NCBI GenBank assembly: GCA_036172665.1
Contig: CM069873.1
Span: 36,136,001 to 36,200,000, forward strand
Source of the DNA: Prosopocoilus inquinatus
Taxonomy: Eukaryota; Arthropoda; Insecta; Coleoptera; Lucanidae
DNA length: 64,000 nucleotides
Reading direction: 5' to 3'
Numbering within the stretch: position 1 is the first letter of the stretch; every line of letters starts with the position of its first letter. The notes beneath the pieces are model-generated. The model was given only the letters and a program-made list of their open reading frames with translations, was not told the origin of the DNA and did not search any database. This document shows, piece after piece, positions 12,072 to 25,173 of the stretch. Made by a program: the position numbers and the translations under genes.

Positions 12072-12208
12072 TATTAGCGTTGTTCCTGTGATGTATCTAA
12101 TCGATCCATACTCATCTATCATGTTATTTGGCGTTTCGATGGACTCCAGTAACTTTGATGTAAGATACGATGTTCTCGGACGCAGCTGAAGCTAGAAATA
12201 GTTTTAAA

Positions 12209-15052
12209 CGAAACAACACGCATTAGCGTTGTTCCTGTGCTGTATCTAATCGATCCTCACTTATCTATCATGTTATTTGACGTTTCGATGTACTCCAGTA
12301 ACTCTGATGTGAGATACAAAGTTTTTGGACGCAGCAGAAACTGGAAATAGTTTTAAACGAAACAACACGCATTAGCGTTGTTCCTGTGATGTATCTAATC
12401 GATCCTTACTCATCTATCATGTTATTTGACGTTTCGATGGACTCTAGTAACTCTGATGTGAGATACAAAGTTTTTGGACGCAGCAGAAACTGGAAATAGT
12501 TTTAAACGAAACAACACGCATTAGCGTTGTTCCTGTGATGTATCTAATCGATCCTTACTCATCTATCATGTTATTTGACGTTTCGATGGACTCTAGTAAC
12601 TCTGATGTGAGATACGAAGTTTTTGGACGCAGCAGGAGCTGGAAATAGTTTTAAACGAAACAACACGTATTAGCGTTGTTCCTGTGATGTATCTAATCGA
12701 TCCTTACTCATCTATCATGTTATTTGGCATTTCGATGGACTCCAGTAACTCTGATGTGAGATACAAAGTTTTCGGACGCATCAGAAGCTGGAAATAGTTT
12801 TAAACGAAACAACTCGCATTAGCGTTGTTCCTGTGATGTATCTAATCGATCCTTACTCATCTATGATGTAATTTGACGTTTCGATGGACTCTAGTAACTC
12901 TGATGTGAGATACGAAGTTTTTGGACGCAGCAGGAACTGGAAATAGTTTTAAACGAAACAACACGCATTAGCGTTGTTCCTGTGATGTATCTAATCGATC
13001 CTTATTTATCTATCATGTTATTTGACGTTTCGATGGACTCTAGTAACTCTGATGTAAGATACGAAGTTTTTGGGCGCAGCAGGAGCTGGAAATAGTTTTA
13101 AACGAAGCAACGCGTATTAGCGTTGTTCCTGTGATGTATCTAATCGATCCTTACTTAGCTACTATGTTATTTGACGTTTCGATGGACTCCAGTAACTCTA
13201 ATGTGAGATACGAAATTTTCGGACGCAGCAGAAGCTGGAAATAGTTTTAAACGAAACAACACGCATTAGCGTTGTTCCTGTGATGTATCTAATCGATCCT
13301 TACTCATCTATCATGTTATTTGGCGTTTCGATGGACTCCAGTAACTTTGATGTGAGATACGAAGTTCTCGGACGCAGCTGAAGCTGGAAATAGTTTTAAA
13401 TGAAACAACACGTATTAGCGTTGTTCCTGTGATGTATCTAATCGATCCTTACTCATCTTATCATGTTATTTGACGTTTCGATGGACTCCAGTAACTCTAA
13501 TGTGAGATACGAAATTTTCGGAGGCAGCAGAAGCTGGAAATAGTTTTAAACGAAACAACACGTATTAGCGTTGTTCCTGTGATGTATCTAATCGATCCTT
13601 ACTCATCTATCATGTTATTTGGCGTTTCGATGGACTCCAGTAACTCTGATGTGAGATACGAAGTTTTTGGACGCAGCAGGAGCTGGAAATAGTTTTAAAC
13701 GAAACAACACGCATTAGCGTTTTTCCTGTGATGTATCTAATAGATCCTTATTTATCTATCATGTTATTTGACGTTTCGATGGACTCTAGTAACTTTGATG
13801 TGAGATACGAAGTTTTTGGACGCAGCAGAAACTGGAAATAGTTTTAAATGAAACAACACGCATTAGCGTTGTTCCTGTGATGTATCTAATGGATCCTTAC
13901 CATCTATCATGTCATTTGACGTTTCGATGGACTCTAGTAACTCTGATGTGAGATACGAAGTTTTTGGACGCAGCAGGAGCTGGAAATAGTTTTAAACGAA
14001 ACAACACGTATTAGCGTTGTTCCTGTGATGTATCTAATCGATCCTTACTCATCTATCATGTTATTTGACGTTTGGATGGACTCCAGTAACTCTGATGTGA
14101 GATACAAAGTTTTCGGACGCAGCAGAAGCTGGAAATAGTTTTAAACGAAACAACACGTATTAGCGTTGTTCCTGTGATGTATCTAATCGATCCTTACTCA
14201 TCTATCATGTTATTTGACGTTTGGATGGACTCCAGTAACTCTGATGTGAGATACAATGTTCTCGGACGCAGCAGAAGCTGGAAATAGTTTTAAACGAAAC
14301 AACACGCATTACCGTTGTTCCTGTGATGTATCTAATCGATCCTTACTCATCTATCATGTTATTTGGCGTCTCGATGGACTCCAGTAACTCTGATGTGAGA
14401 TACAAAGTTTTCGGACGCAGCAGAAGCTGGAAATAGTTTTAATCGAAACAACACGCATTAGCGTTGTTCCTGTGATGTATCTAATCGATCCTTACTCATC
14501 TATCATGTTATTTGACGTTTGGATGGACTCCAGTAGCTCTGATGTGAGATACAAAGTTCTCGGACGCAGCAGAAGCTGGAAATAGTTTTGAACGAAACAA
14601 AACGTATTAGCGTTGTTCCTGTGATGTATCTGATCGATCCTTACTTATCTACTATGTTATTTGACGTTTCGATGGACTCTAGTAACTCTGATGTGAGATA
14701 CGAAATTTTCGATCGTAGCAGAATCTGGAAATAGTTTTAAATGAAACAACACGCATTAGCGTTGTTCCTGTGATGTATCTAATCGATCCTTACTCATCTA
14801 TCATGTTATTTGACGTTTGGATGGACTCCAGTAACTCTGATGTGAGATACAAAGTTCTCGGACGCAGCAGAAGCTGGAAATAGTTTTGAACGAAACAACA
14901 CGTATTAGCGTTGTTCCTGTGATGTATCTAATCGATCCTTACTCATCTTATCATGTTATTTGACGTTTCGATGGACTCCAGTAACTCTAATGTGAGATAC
15001 GAAATTTTCGGAGGCAGCAGAAGCTGGAAATAGTTTTAAACGAAACAACACG
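12209..15052 (+). repeat. Zone II segment duplicated at +3279 bp, copy 1
   Basis: This stretch (about 19 monomers) matches 15488-18331 at a constant offset of 3279 bp (22 x 149 + 1). Markers at that offset are the GTGCTGTATC variant (12240 and 15519), the CATCTTATC insertions (13458/16737 and 14948/18227) and TTACCATC (13892/17171). It overlaps the 2981-bp duplication, so at least two independent events are layered here. Confidence 0.8.
13571..15052 (+). repeat. Zone II segment duplicated at +2981 bp, copy 2
   Basis: This is the second copy of the 10590-12071 segment. It ends at a sharp junction at 15053, where the sequence switches from the GGAGGCAGC monomer to the CATTACCG monomer. The next 466 bases (15053-15518) repeat 14307-14772 at an offset of 746 bp (five monomers plus a 1-bp insertion). 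Another switch at 15519 leads into the 3279-bp-offset duplication. Confidence 0.78.
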
Positions 15053-15150
15053 CATTACCGTTGTTCCTGTGATGTATCTAATCGATCCTTACTCATCTAT
15101 CATGTTATTTGGCGTCTCGATGGACTCCAGTAACTCTGATGTGAGATACA

Positions 15151-18100
15151 AAGTTTTCGGACGCAGCAGAAGCTGGAAATAGTTTTAATCGAAACAACAC
15201 GCATTAGCGTTGTTCCTGTGATGTATCTAATCGATCCTTACTCATCTATCATGTTATTTGACGTTTGGATGGACTCCAGTAGCTCTGATGTGAGATACAA
15301 AGTTCTCGGACGCAGCAGAAGCTGGAAATAGTTTTGAACGAAACAAAACGTATTAGCGTTGTTCCTGTGATGTATCTGATCGATCCTTACTTATCTACTA
15401 TGTTATTTGACGTTTCGATGGACTCTAGTAACTCTGATGTGAGATACGAAATTTTCGATCGTAGCAGAATCTGGAAATAGTTTTAAATGAAACAACACGC
15501 ATTAGCGTTGTTCCTGTGCTGTATCTAATCGATCCTCACTTATCTATCATGTTATTTGACGTTTCGATGTACTCCAGTAACTCTGATGTGAGATACAAAG
15601 TTTTTGGACGCAGCAGAAACTGGAAATAGTTTTAAACGAAACAACACGCATTAGCGTTGTTCCTGTGATGTATCTAATCGATCCTTACTCATCTATCATG
15701 TTATTTGACGTTTCGATGGACTCTAGTAACTCTGATGTGAGATACAAAGTTTTTGGACGCAGCAGAAACTGGAAATAGTTTTAAACGAAACAACACGCAT
15801 TAGCGTTGTTCCTGTGATGTATCTAATCGATCCTTACTCATCTATCATGTTATTTGACGTTTCGATGGACTCTAGTAACTCTGATGTGAGATACGAAGTT
15901 TTTGGACGCAGCAGGAGCTGGAAATAGTTTTAAACGAAACAACACGTATTAGCGTTGTTCCTGTGATGTATCTAATCGATCCTTACTCATCTATCATGTT
16001 ATTTGGCATTTCGATGGACTCCAGTAACTCTGATGTGAGATACAAAGTTTTCGGACGCATCAGAAGCTGGAAATAGTTTTAAACGAAACAACTCGCATTA
16101 GCGTTGTTCCTGTGATGTATCTAATCGATCCTTACTCATCTATGATGTAATTTGACGTTTCGATGGACTCTAGTAACTCTGATGTGAGATACGAAGTTTT
16201 TGGACGCAGCAGGAACTGGAAATAGTTTTAAACGAAACAACACGCATTAGCGTTGTTCCTGTGATGTATCTAATCGATCCTTATTTATCTATCATGTTAT
16301 TTGACGTTTCGATGGACTCTAGTAACTCTGATGTAAGATACGAAGTTTTTGGGCGCAGCAGGAGCTGGAAATAGTTTTAAACGAAGCAACGCGTATTAGC
16401 GTTGTTCCTGTGATGTATCTAATCGATCCTTACTTAGCTACTATGTTATTTGACGTTTCGATGGACTCCAGTAACTCTAATGTGAGATACGAAATTTTCG
16501 GACGCAGCAGAAGCTGGAAATAGTTTTAAACGAAACAACACGCATTAGCGTTGTTCCTGTGATGTATCTAATCGATCCTTACTCATCTATCATGTTATTT
16601 GGCGTTTCGATGGACTCCAGTAACTTTGATGTGAGATACGAAGTTCTCGGACGCAGCTGAAGCTGGAAATAGTTTTAAATGAAACAACACGTATTAGCGT
16701 TGTTCCTGTGATGTATCTAATCGATCCTTACTCATCTTATCATGTTATTTGACGTTTCGATGGACTCCAGTAACTCTAATGTGAGATACGAAATTTTCGG
16801 AGGCAGCAGAAGCTGGAAATAGTTTTAAACGAAACAACACGTATTAGCGTTGTTCCTGTGATGTATCTAATCGATCCTTACTCATCTATCATGTTATTTG
16901 GCGTTTCGATGGACTCCAGTAACTCTGATGTGAGATACGAAGTTTTTGGACGCAGCAGGAGCTGGAAATAGTTTTAAACGAAACAACACGCATTAGCGTT
17001 TTTCCTGTGATGTATCTAATAGATCCTTATTTATCTATCATGTTATTTGACGTTTCGATGGACTCTAGTAACTTTGATGTGAGATACGAAGTTTTTGGAC
17101 GCAGCAGAAACTGGAAATAGTTTTAAATGAAACAACACGCATTAGCGTTGTTCCTGTGATGTATCTAATGGATCCTTACCATCTATCATGTCATTTGACG
17201 TTTCGATGGACTCTAGTAACTCTGATGTGAGATACGAAGTTTTTGGACGCAGCAGGAGCTGGAAATAGTTTTAAACGAAACAACACGTATTAGCGTTGTT
17301 CCTGTGATGTATCTAATCGATCCTTACTCATCTATCATGTTATTTGACGTTTGGATGGACTCCAGTAACTCTGATGTGAGATACAAAGTTTTCGGACGCA
17401 GCAGAAGCTGGAAATAGTTTTAAACGAAACAACACGTATTAGCGTTGTTCCTGTGATGTATCTAATCGATCCTTACTCATCTATCATGTTATTTGACGTT
17501 TGGATGGACTCCAGTAACTCTGATGTGAGATACAATGTTCTCGGACGCAGCAGAAGCTGGAAATAGTTTTAAACGAAACAACACGCATTACCGTTGTTCC
17601 TGTGATGTATCTAATCGATCCTTACTCATCTATCATGTTATTTGGCGTCTCGATGGACTCCAGTAACTCTGATGTGAGATACAAAGTTTTCGGACGCAGC
17701 AGAAGCTGGAAATAGTTTTAATCGAAACAACACGCATTAGCGTTGTTCCTGTGATGTATCTAATCGATCCTTACTCATCTATCATGTTATTTGACGTTTG
17801 GATGGACTCCAGTAGCTCTGATGTGAGATACAAAGTTCTCGGACGCAGCAGAAGCTGGAAATAGTTTTGAACGAAACAAAACGTATTAGCGTTGTTCCTG
17901 TGATGTATCTGATCGATCCTTACTTATCTACTATGTTATTTGACGTTTCGATGGACTCTAGTAACTCTGATGTGAGATACGAAATTTTCGATCGTAGCAG
18001 AATCTGGAAATAGTTTTAAATGAAACAACACGCATTAGCGTTGTTCCTGTGATGTATCTAATCGATCCTTACTCATCTATCATGTTATTTGACGTTTGGA

Positions 18101-19174
18101 TGGACTCCAGTAACTCTGATGTGAGATACAAAGTTCTCGGACGCAGCAGAAGCTGGAAATAGTTTTGAACGAAACAACACGTATTAGCGTTGTTCCTGTG
18201 ATGTATCTAATCGATCCTTACTCATCTTATCATGTTATTTGACGTTTCGATGGACTCCAGTAACTCTAATGTGAGATACGAAATTTTCGGAGGCAGCAGA
18301 AGCTGGAAATAGTTTTAAACGAAACAACACGTATTAGCGTTGTTCCTGTGATGTATCTAATCGATCCATACTCATCTATCATGTTATTTGGCGTTTCGAT
18401 GGACTCCAGTAACTTTGATGTAAGATACGATGTTCTCGGACGCAGCTGAAGCTAGAAATAGTTTTAAACGAAACAACACGCATTAGCGTTGTTCCTGTGC
18501 TGTATCTAATCGATCCTCACTTATCTATCATGTTATTTGACGTTTCGATGTACTCCAGTAACTCTGATGTGAGATACAAAGTTTTTGGACGCAGCAGAAA
18601 CTGGAAATAGTTTTAAACGAAACAACACGCATTAGCGTTGTTCCTGTGATGTATCTAATCGATCCTTACTCATCTATCATGTTATTTGACGTTTCGATGG
18701 ACTCTAGTAACTCTGATGTGAGATACAAAGTTTTTGGACGCAGCAGAAACTGGAAATAGTTTTAAACGAAACAACACGCATTAGCGTTGTTCCTGTGATG
18801 TATCTAATCGATCCTTACTCATCTATCATGTTATTTGACGTTTCGATGGACTCTAGTAACTCTGATGTGAGATACGAAGTTTTTGGACGCAGCAGGAGCT
18901 GGAAATAGTTTTAAACGAAACAACACGTATTAGCGTTGTTCCTGTGATGTATCTAATCGATCCTTACTCATCTATAATGTTATTTGGCATTTCGATGGAC
19001 TCCAGTAACTCTGATGTGAGATACAAAGTTTTCGGACGCATCAGAAGCTGGAAATAGTTTTAAACGAAACAACTCGCATTAGCGTTGTTCCTGTGATGTA
19101 TCTAATCGATCCTTACTCATCTATGATGTAATTTGACGTTTCGATGGACTCTAGTAACTCTGATGTGAGATACG
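15151..19174 (+). repeat. 4024-bp nested tandem duplication, copy 1
   Basis: These 27 monomers are followed directly by a second copy. The junction is visible as a chimeric monomer. It begins as the CTCTAGTAAC/TACGAAG type and changes inside AAGTTTT (19175-19181) to the CGGACGCAGCAGAAGC type with an AATCG linker. The same AAGTTTT at 15151-15157 belongs to the right-hand parent, exactly 4024 bp upstream. Such an in-register crossover between different monomer types is the expected product of unequal exchange. Confidence 0.85.
15488..18331 (+). repeat. Zone II segment duplicated at +3279 bp, copy 2
   Basis: This is the second copy of 12209-15052. Its right edge at 18331 continues GTATTAGCG into the GATCCATAC monomer, as in the sequence after 12071, whereas copy 1 switches at 15053. 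It appears to keep the original order and copy 1 to be the rearranged one, although the reverse cannot be excluded. Confidence 0.78.
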
Positions 19175-22100
19175 AAGTTTTCGGACGCAGCAGAAGCTGG
19201 AAATAGTTTTAATCGAAACAACACGCATTAGCGTTGTTCCTGTGATGTATCTAATCGATCCTTACTCATCTATCATGTTATTTGACGTTTGGATGGACTC
19301 CAGTAGCTCTGATGTGAGATACAAAGTTCTCGGACGCAGCAGAAGCTGGAAATAGTTTTGAACGAAACAAAACGTATTAGCGTTGTTCCTGTGATGTATC
19401 TGATCGATCCTTACTTATCTACTATGTTATTTGACGTTTCGATGGACTCTAGTAACTCTGATGTGAGATACGAAATTTTCGATCGTAGCAGAATCTGGAA
19501 ATAGTTTTAAATGAAACAACACGCATTAGCGTTGTTCCTGTGCTGTATCTAATCGATCCTCACTTATCTATCATGTTATTTGACGTTTCGATGTACTCCA
19601 GTAACTCTGATGTGAGATACAAAGTTTTTGGACGCAGCAGAAACTGGAAATAGTTTTAAACGAAACAACACGCATTAGCGTTGTTCCTGTGATGTATCTA
19701 ATCGATCCTTACTCATCTATCATGTTATTTGACGTTTCGATGGACTCTAGTAACTCTGATGTGAGATACAAAGTTTTTGGACGCAGCAGAAACTGGAAAT
19801 AGTTTTAAACGAAACAACACGCATTAGCGTTGTTCCTGTGATGTATCTAATCGATCCTTACTCATCTATCATGTTATTTGACGTTTCGATGGACTCTAGT
19901 AACTCTGATGTGAGATACGAAGTTTTTGGACGCAGCAGGAGCTGGAAATAGTTTTAAACGAAACAACACGTATTAGCGTTGTTCCTGTGATGTATCTAAT
20001 CGATCCTTACTCATCTATCATGTTATTTGGCATTTCGATGGACTCCAGTAACTCTGATGTGAGATACAAAGTTTTCGGACGCATCAGAAGCTGGAAATAG
20101 TTTTAAACGAAACAACTCGCATTAGCGTTGTTCCTGTGATGTATCTAATCGATCCTTACTCATCTATGATGTAATTTGACGTTTCGATGGACTCTAGTAA
20201 CTCTGATGTGAGATACGAAGTTTTTGGACGCAGCAGGAACTGGAAATAGTTTTAAACGAAACAACACGCATTAGCGTTGTTCCTGTGATGTATCTAATCG
20301 ATCCTTATTTATCTATCATGTTATTTGACGTTTCGATGGACTCTAGTAACTCTGATGTAAGATACGAAGTTTTTGGGCGCAGCAGGAGCTGGAAATAGTT
20401 TTAAACGAAGCAACGCGTATTAGCGTTGTTCCTGTGATGTATCTAATCGATCCTTACTTAGCTACTATGTTATTTGACGTTTCGATGGACTCCAGTAACT
20501 CTAATGTGAGATACGAAATTTTCGGACGCAGCAGAAGCTGGAAATAGTTTTAAACGAAACAACACGCATTAGCGTTGTTCCTGTGATGTATCTAATCGAT
20601 CCTTACTCATCTATCATGTTATTTGGCGTTTCGATGGACTCCAGTAACTTTGATGTGAGATACGAAGTTCTCGGACGCAGCTGAAGCTGGAAATAGTTTT
20701 AAATGAAACAACACGTATTAGCGTTGTTCCTGTGATGTATCTAATCGATCCTTACTCATCTTATCATGTTATTTGACGTTTCGATGGACTCCAGTAACTC
20801 TAATGTGAGATACGAAATTTTCGGAGGCAGCAGAAGCTGGAAATAGTTTTAAACGAAACAACACGTATTAGCGTTGTTCCTGTGATGTATCTAATCGATC
20901 CTTACTCATCTATCATGTTATTTGGCGTTTCGATGGACTCCAGTAACTCTGATGTGAGATACGAAGTTTTTGGACGCAGCAGGAGCTGGAAATAGTTTTA
21001 AACGAAACAACACGCATTAGCGTTTTTCCTGTGATGTATCTAATAGATCCTTATTTATCTATCATGTTATTTGACGTTTCGATGGACTCTAGTAACTTTG
21101 ATGTGAGATACGAAGTTTTTGGACGCAGCAGAAACTGGAAATAGTTTTAAATGAAACAACACGCATTAGCGTTGTTCCTGTGATGTATCTAATGGATCCT
21201 TACCATCTATCATGTCATTTGACGTTTCGATGGACTCTAGTAACTCTGATGTGAGATACGAAGTTTTTGGACGCAGCAGGAGCTGGAAATAGTTTTAAAC
21301 GAAACAACACGTATTAGCGTTGTTCCTGTGATGTATCTAATCGATCCTTACTCATCTATCATGTTATTTGACGTTTGGATGGACTCCAGTAACTCTGATG
21401 TGAGATACAAAGTTTTCGGACGCAGCAGAAGCTGGAAATAGTTTTAAACGAAACAACACGTATTAGCGTTGTTCCTGTGATGTATCTAATCGATCCTTAC
21501 TCATCTATCATGTTATTTGACGTTTGGATGGACTCCAGTAACTCTGATGTGAGATACAATGTTCTCGGACGCAGCAGAAGCTGGAAATAGTTTTAAACGA
21601 AACAACACGCATTACCGTTGTTCCTGTGATGTATCTAATCGATCCTTACTCATCTATCATGTTATTTGGCGTCTCGATGGACTCCAGTAACTCTGATGTG
21701 AGATACAAAGTTTTCGGACGCAGCAGAAGCTGGAAATAGTTTTAATCGAAACAACACGCATTAGCGTTGTTCCTGTGATGTATCTAATCGATCCTTACTC
21801 ATCTATCATGTTATTTGACGTTTGGATGGACTCCAGTAGCTCTGATGTGAGATACAAAGTTCTCGGACGCAGCAGAAGCTGGAAATAGTTTTGAACGAAA
21901 CAAAACGTATTAGCGTTGTTCCTGTGATGTATCTGATCGATCCTTACTTATCTACTATGTTATTTGACGTTTCGATGGACTCTAGTAACTCTGATGTGAG
22001 ATACGAAATTTTCGATCGTAGCAGAATCTGGAAATAGTTTTAAATGAAACAACACGCATTAGCGTTGTTCCTGTGATGTATCTAATCGATCCTTACTCAT

Positions 22101-23198
22101 CTATCATGTTATTTGACGTTTGGATGGACTCCAGTAACTCTGATGTGAGATACAAAGTTCTCGGACGCAGCAGAAGCTGGAAATAGTTTTGAACGAAACA
22201 ACACGTATTAGCGTTGTTCCTGTGATGTATCTAATCGATCCTTACTCATCTTATCATGTTATTTGACGTTTCGATGGACTCCAGTAACTCTAATGTGAGA
22301 TACGAAATTTTCGGAGGCAGCAGAAGCTGGAAATAGTTTTAAACGAAACAACACGTATTAGCGTTGTTCCTGTGATGTATCTAATCGATCCATACTCATC
22401 TATCATGTTATTTGGCGTTTCGATGGACTCCAGTAACTTTGATGTAAGATACGATGTTCTCGGACGCAGCTGAAGCTAGAAATAGTTTTAAACGAAACAA
22501 CACGCATTAGCGTTGTTCCTGTGCTGTATCTAATCGATCCTCACTTATCTATCATGTTATTTGACGTTTCGATGTACTCCAGTAACTCTGATGTGAGATA
22601 CAAAGTTTTTGGACGCAGCAGAAACTGGAAATAGTTTTAAACGAAACAACACGCATTAGCGTTGTTCCTGTGATGTATCTAATCGATCCTTACTCATCTA
22701 TCATGTTATTTGACGTTTCGATGGACTCTAGTAACTCTGATGTGAGATACAAAGTTTTTGGACGCAGCAGAAACTGGAAATAGTTTTAAACGAAACAACA
22801 CGCATTAGCGTTGTTCCTGTGATGTATCTAATCGATCCTTACTCATCTATCATGTTATTTGACGTTTCGATGGACTCTAGTAACTCTGATGTGAGATACG
22901 AAGTTTTTGGACGCAGCAGGAGCTGGAAATAGTTTTAAACGAAACAACACGTATTAGCGTTGTTCCTGTGATGTATCTAATCGATCCTTACTCATCTATA
23001 ATGTTATTTGGCATTTCGATGGACTCCAGTAACTCTGATGTGAGATACAAAGTTTTCGGACGCATCAGAAGCTGGAAATAGTTTTAAACGAAACAACTCG
23101 CATTAGCGTTGTTCCTGTGATGTATCTAATCGATCCTTACTCATCTATGATGTAATTTGACGTTTCGATGGACTCTAGTAACTCTGATGTGAGATACG
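19175..23198 (+). repeat. 4024-bp nested tandem duplication, copy 2
   Basis: This is the second copy of 15151-19174. Internal variants are preserved at the 4024-bp offset: TTACCATC at 17171/21195, CATCTTATC at 16737/20761 and 18227/22251, and the pair TCATCTATCATG (about 15991/20015) versus TCATCTATAATG (about 18975/22999). After 23198 the sequence continues as the ordinary GGCGC/GGAACTGG order seen in super-unit copy 2, which has only one copy of this segment (about 31695-35718). Confidence 0.85.
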
Positions 23199-23383
23199 AA
23201 GTTTTTGGACGCAGCAGGAACTGGAAATAGTTTTAAACGAAACAACACGCATTAGCGTTGTTCCTGTGATGTATCTAATCGATCCTTATTTATCTATCAT
23301 GTTATTTGACGTTTCGATGGACTCTAGTAACTCTGATGTAAGATACGAAGTTTTTGGGCGCAGCAGGAGCTGGAAATAGTTTT

Positions 23384-24278
23384 AAACGAAGCAACGCGTA
23401 TTAGCGTTGTTCCTGTGATGTATCTAATCGATCCTTACTTAGCTACTATGTTATTTGACGTTTCGATGGACTCCAGTAACTCTAATGTGAGATACGAAAT
23501 TTTCGGACGCAGCAGAAGCTGGAAATAGTTTTAAACGAAACAACACGCATTAGCGTTGTTCCTGTGATGTATCTAATCGATCCTTACTCATCTATCATGT
23601 TATTTGGCGTTTCGATGGACTCCAGTAACTTTGATGTGAGATACGAAGTTCTCGGACGCAGCTGAAGCTGGAAATAGTTTTAAATGAAACAACACGTATT
23701 AGCGTTGTTCCTGTGATGTATCTAATCGATCCTTACTCATCTTATCATGTTATTTGACGTTTCGATGGACTCCAGTAACTCTAATGTGAGATACGAAATT
23801 TTCGGAGGCAGCAGAAGCTGGAAATAGTTTTAAACGAAACAACACGTATTAGCGTTGTTCCTGTGATGTATCTAATCGATCCTTACTCATCTATCATGTT
23901 ATTTGGCGTTTCGATGGACTCCAGTAACTTTGATGTAAGATACGATGTTCTCGGACGCAGCTGAAGCTGGAAATAGTTTTAAACGCAGCAACACGCATTA
24001 GCGTTGTTCCTGTGCTGTATCTAATCGATCCTTACTTATCTATCATGTTATTTGACGTTTCGATGGACTCCAGTAACTCTGATGTGAGATACGACGTTTT
24101 CGGACGCAGCAGAAGCTGGAAATAGTTTTAAACGAAACAACACGTATTAGCGTTGTTCCTGTGATGTATCTAATAGATCCTTACTCATCTATCATGTTAT
24201 TTGACGTTTGGATGGACTCCAGTAACTCTGATGTGAGATACAAAGTTCTCGGATGCAGCAGAAGCTGGAAATAGTTTT
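23384..24278 (+). repeat. 6-monomer (895-bp) tandem duplication in super-unit 1, copy 1
   Basis: Bases 23384-24278 match 24279-25173 (6 x 149 + 1, because each copy includes one CATCTTATC insertion at 23742 and 24637). Markers are the AAACGAAGCAACGCG linker at the start and the AAACGCAGCAAC linker at 23981/24876. The right edge is exact: at 25174 the next base is G (TTTGAACG), where 24279 has A (TTTAAACG). Confidence 0.84.
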
Positions 24279-25173
24279 AAACGAAGCAACGCGTATTAGC
24301 GTTGTTCCTGTGATGTATCTAATCGATCCTCACTTAGCTACTATGTTATTTGACGTTTCGATGGACTCCAGTAACTCTAATGTGAGATACGAAATTTTCG
24401 GACGCAGCAGAAGCTGGAAATAGTTTTAAACGAAACAACACGCATTAGCGTTGTTCCTGTGATGTATCTAATCGATCCTTACTCATCTATCATGTTATTT
24501 GGCGTTTCGATGGACTCCAGTAACTTTGATGTGAGATACGAAGTTCTCGGACGCAGCTGAAGCTGGAAATAGTTTTAAATGAAACAACACGTATTAGCGT
24601 TGTTCCTGTGATGTATCTAATCGATCCTTACTCATCTTATCATGTTATTTGACGTTTCGATGGACTCCAGTAACTCTAATGTGAGATACGAAATTTTCGG
24701 AGGCAGCAGAAGCTGGAAATAGTTTTAAACGAAACAACACGTATTAGCGTTGTTCCTGTGATGTATCTAATCGATCCTTACTCATCTATCATGTTATTTG
24801 GCGTTTCGATGGACTCCAGTAACTTTGATGTAAGATACGATGTTCTCGGACGCAGCTGAAGCTGGAAATAATTTTAAACGCAGCAACACGCATTAGCGTT
24901 GTTCCTGTGCTGTATCTAATCGATCCTTACTTATCTATCATGTTATTTGACGTTTCGATGGACTCCAGTAACTCTGATGTGAGATACGACGTTTTCGGAC
25001 GCAGCAGAAGCTGGAAATAGTTTTAAACGAAACAACACGTATTAGCGTTGTTCCTGTGATGTATCTAATCGATCCTTACTCATCTATCATGTTATTTGAC
25101 GTTTGGATGGACTCCAGTAACTCTGATGTGAGATACAAAGTTCTCGGATGCAGCAGAAGCTGGAAATAGTTTT
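24279..25173 (+). repeat. 6-monomer (895-bp) tandem duplication in super-unit 1, copy 2
   Basis: This is the second copy. It differs from copy 1 by at least three substitutions: GATCCTCAC for GATCCTTAC near 24331, AATAATTTT for AATAGTTTT near 24870, and TAATCGATCC near 25069 for TAATAGATCC near 24174. All three recur in the matching copies of super-unit 2, so they predate the super-unit duplication. Confidence 0.82.
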
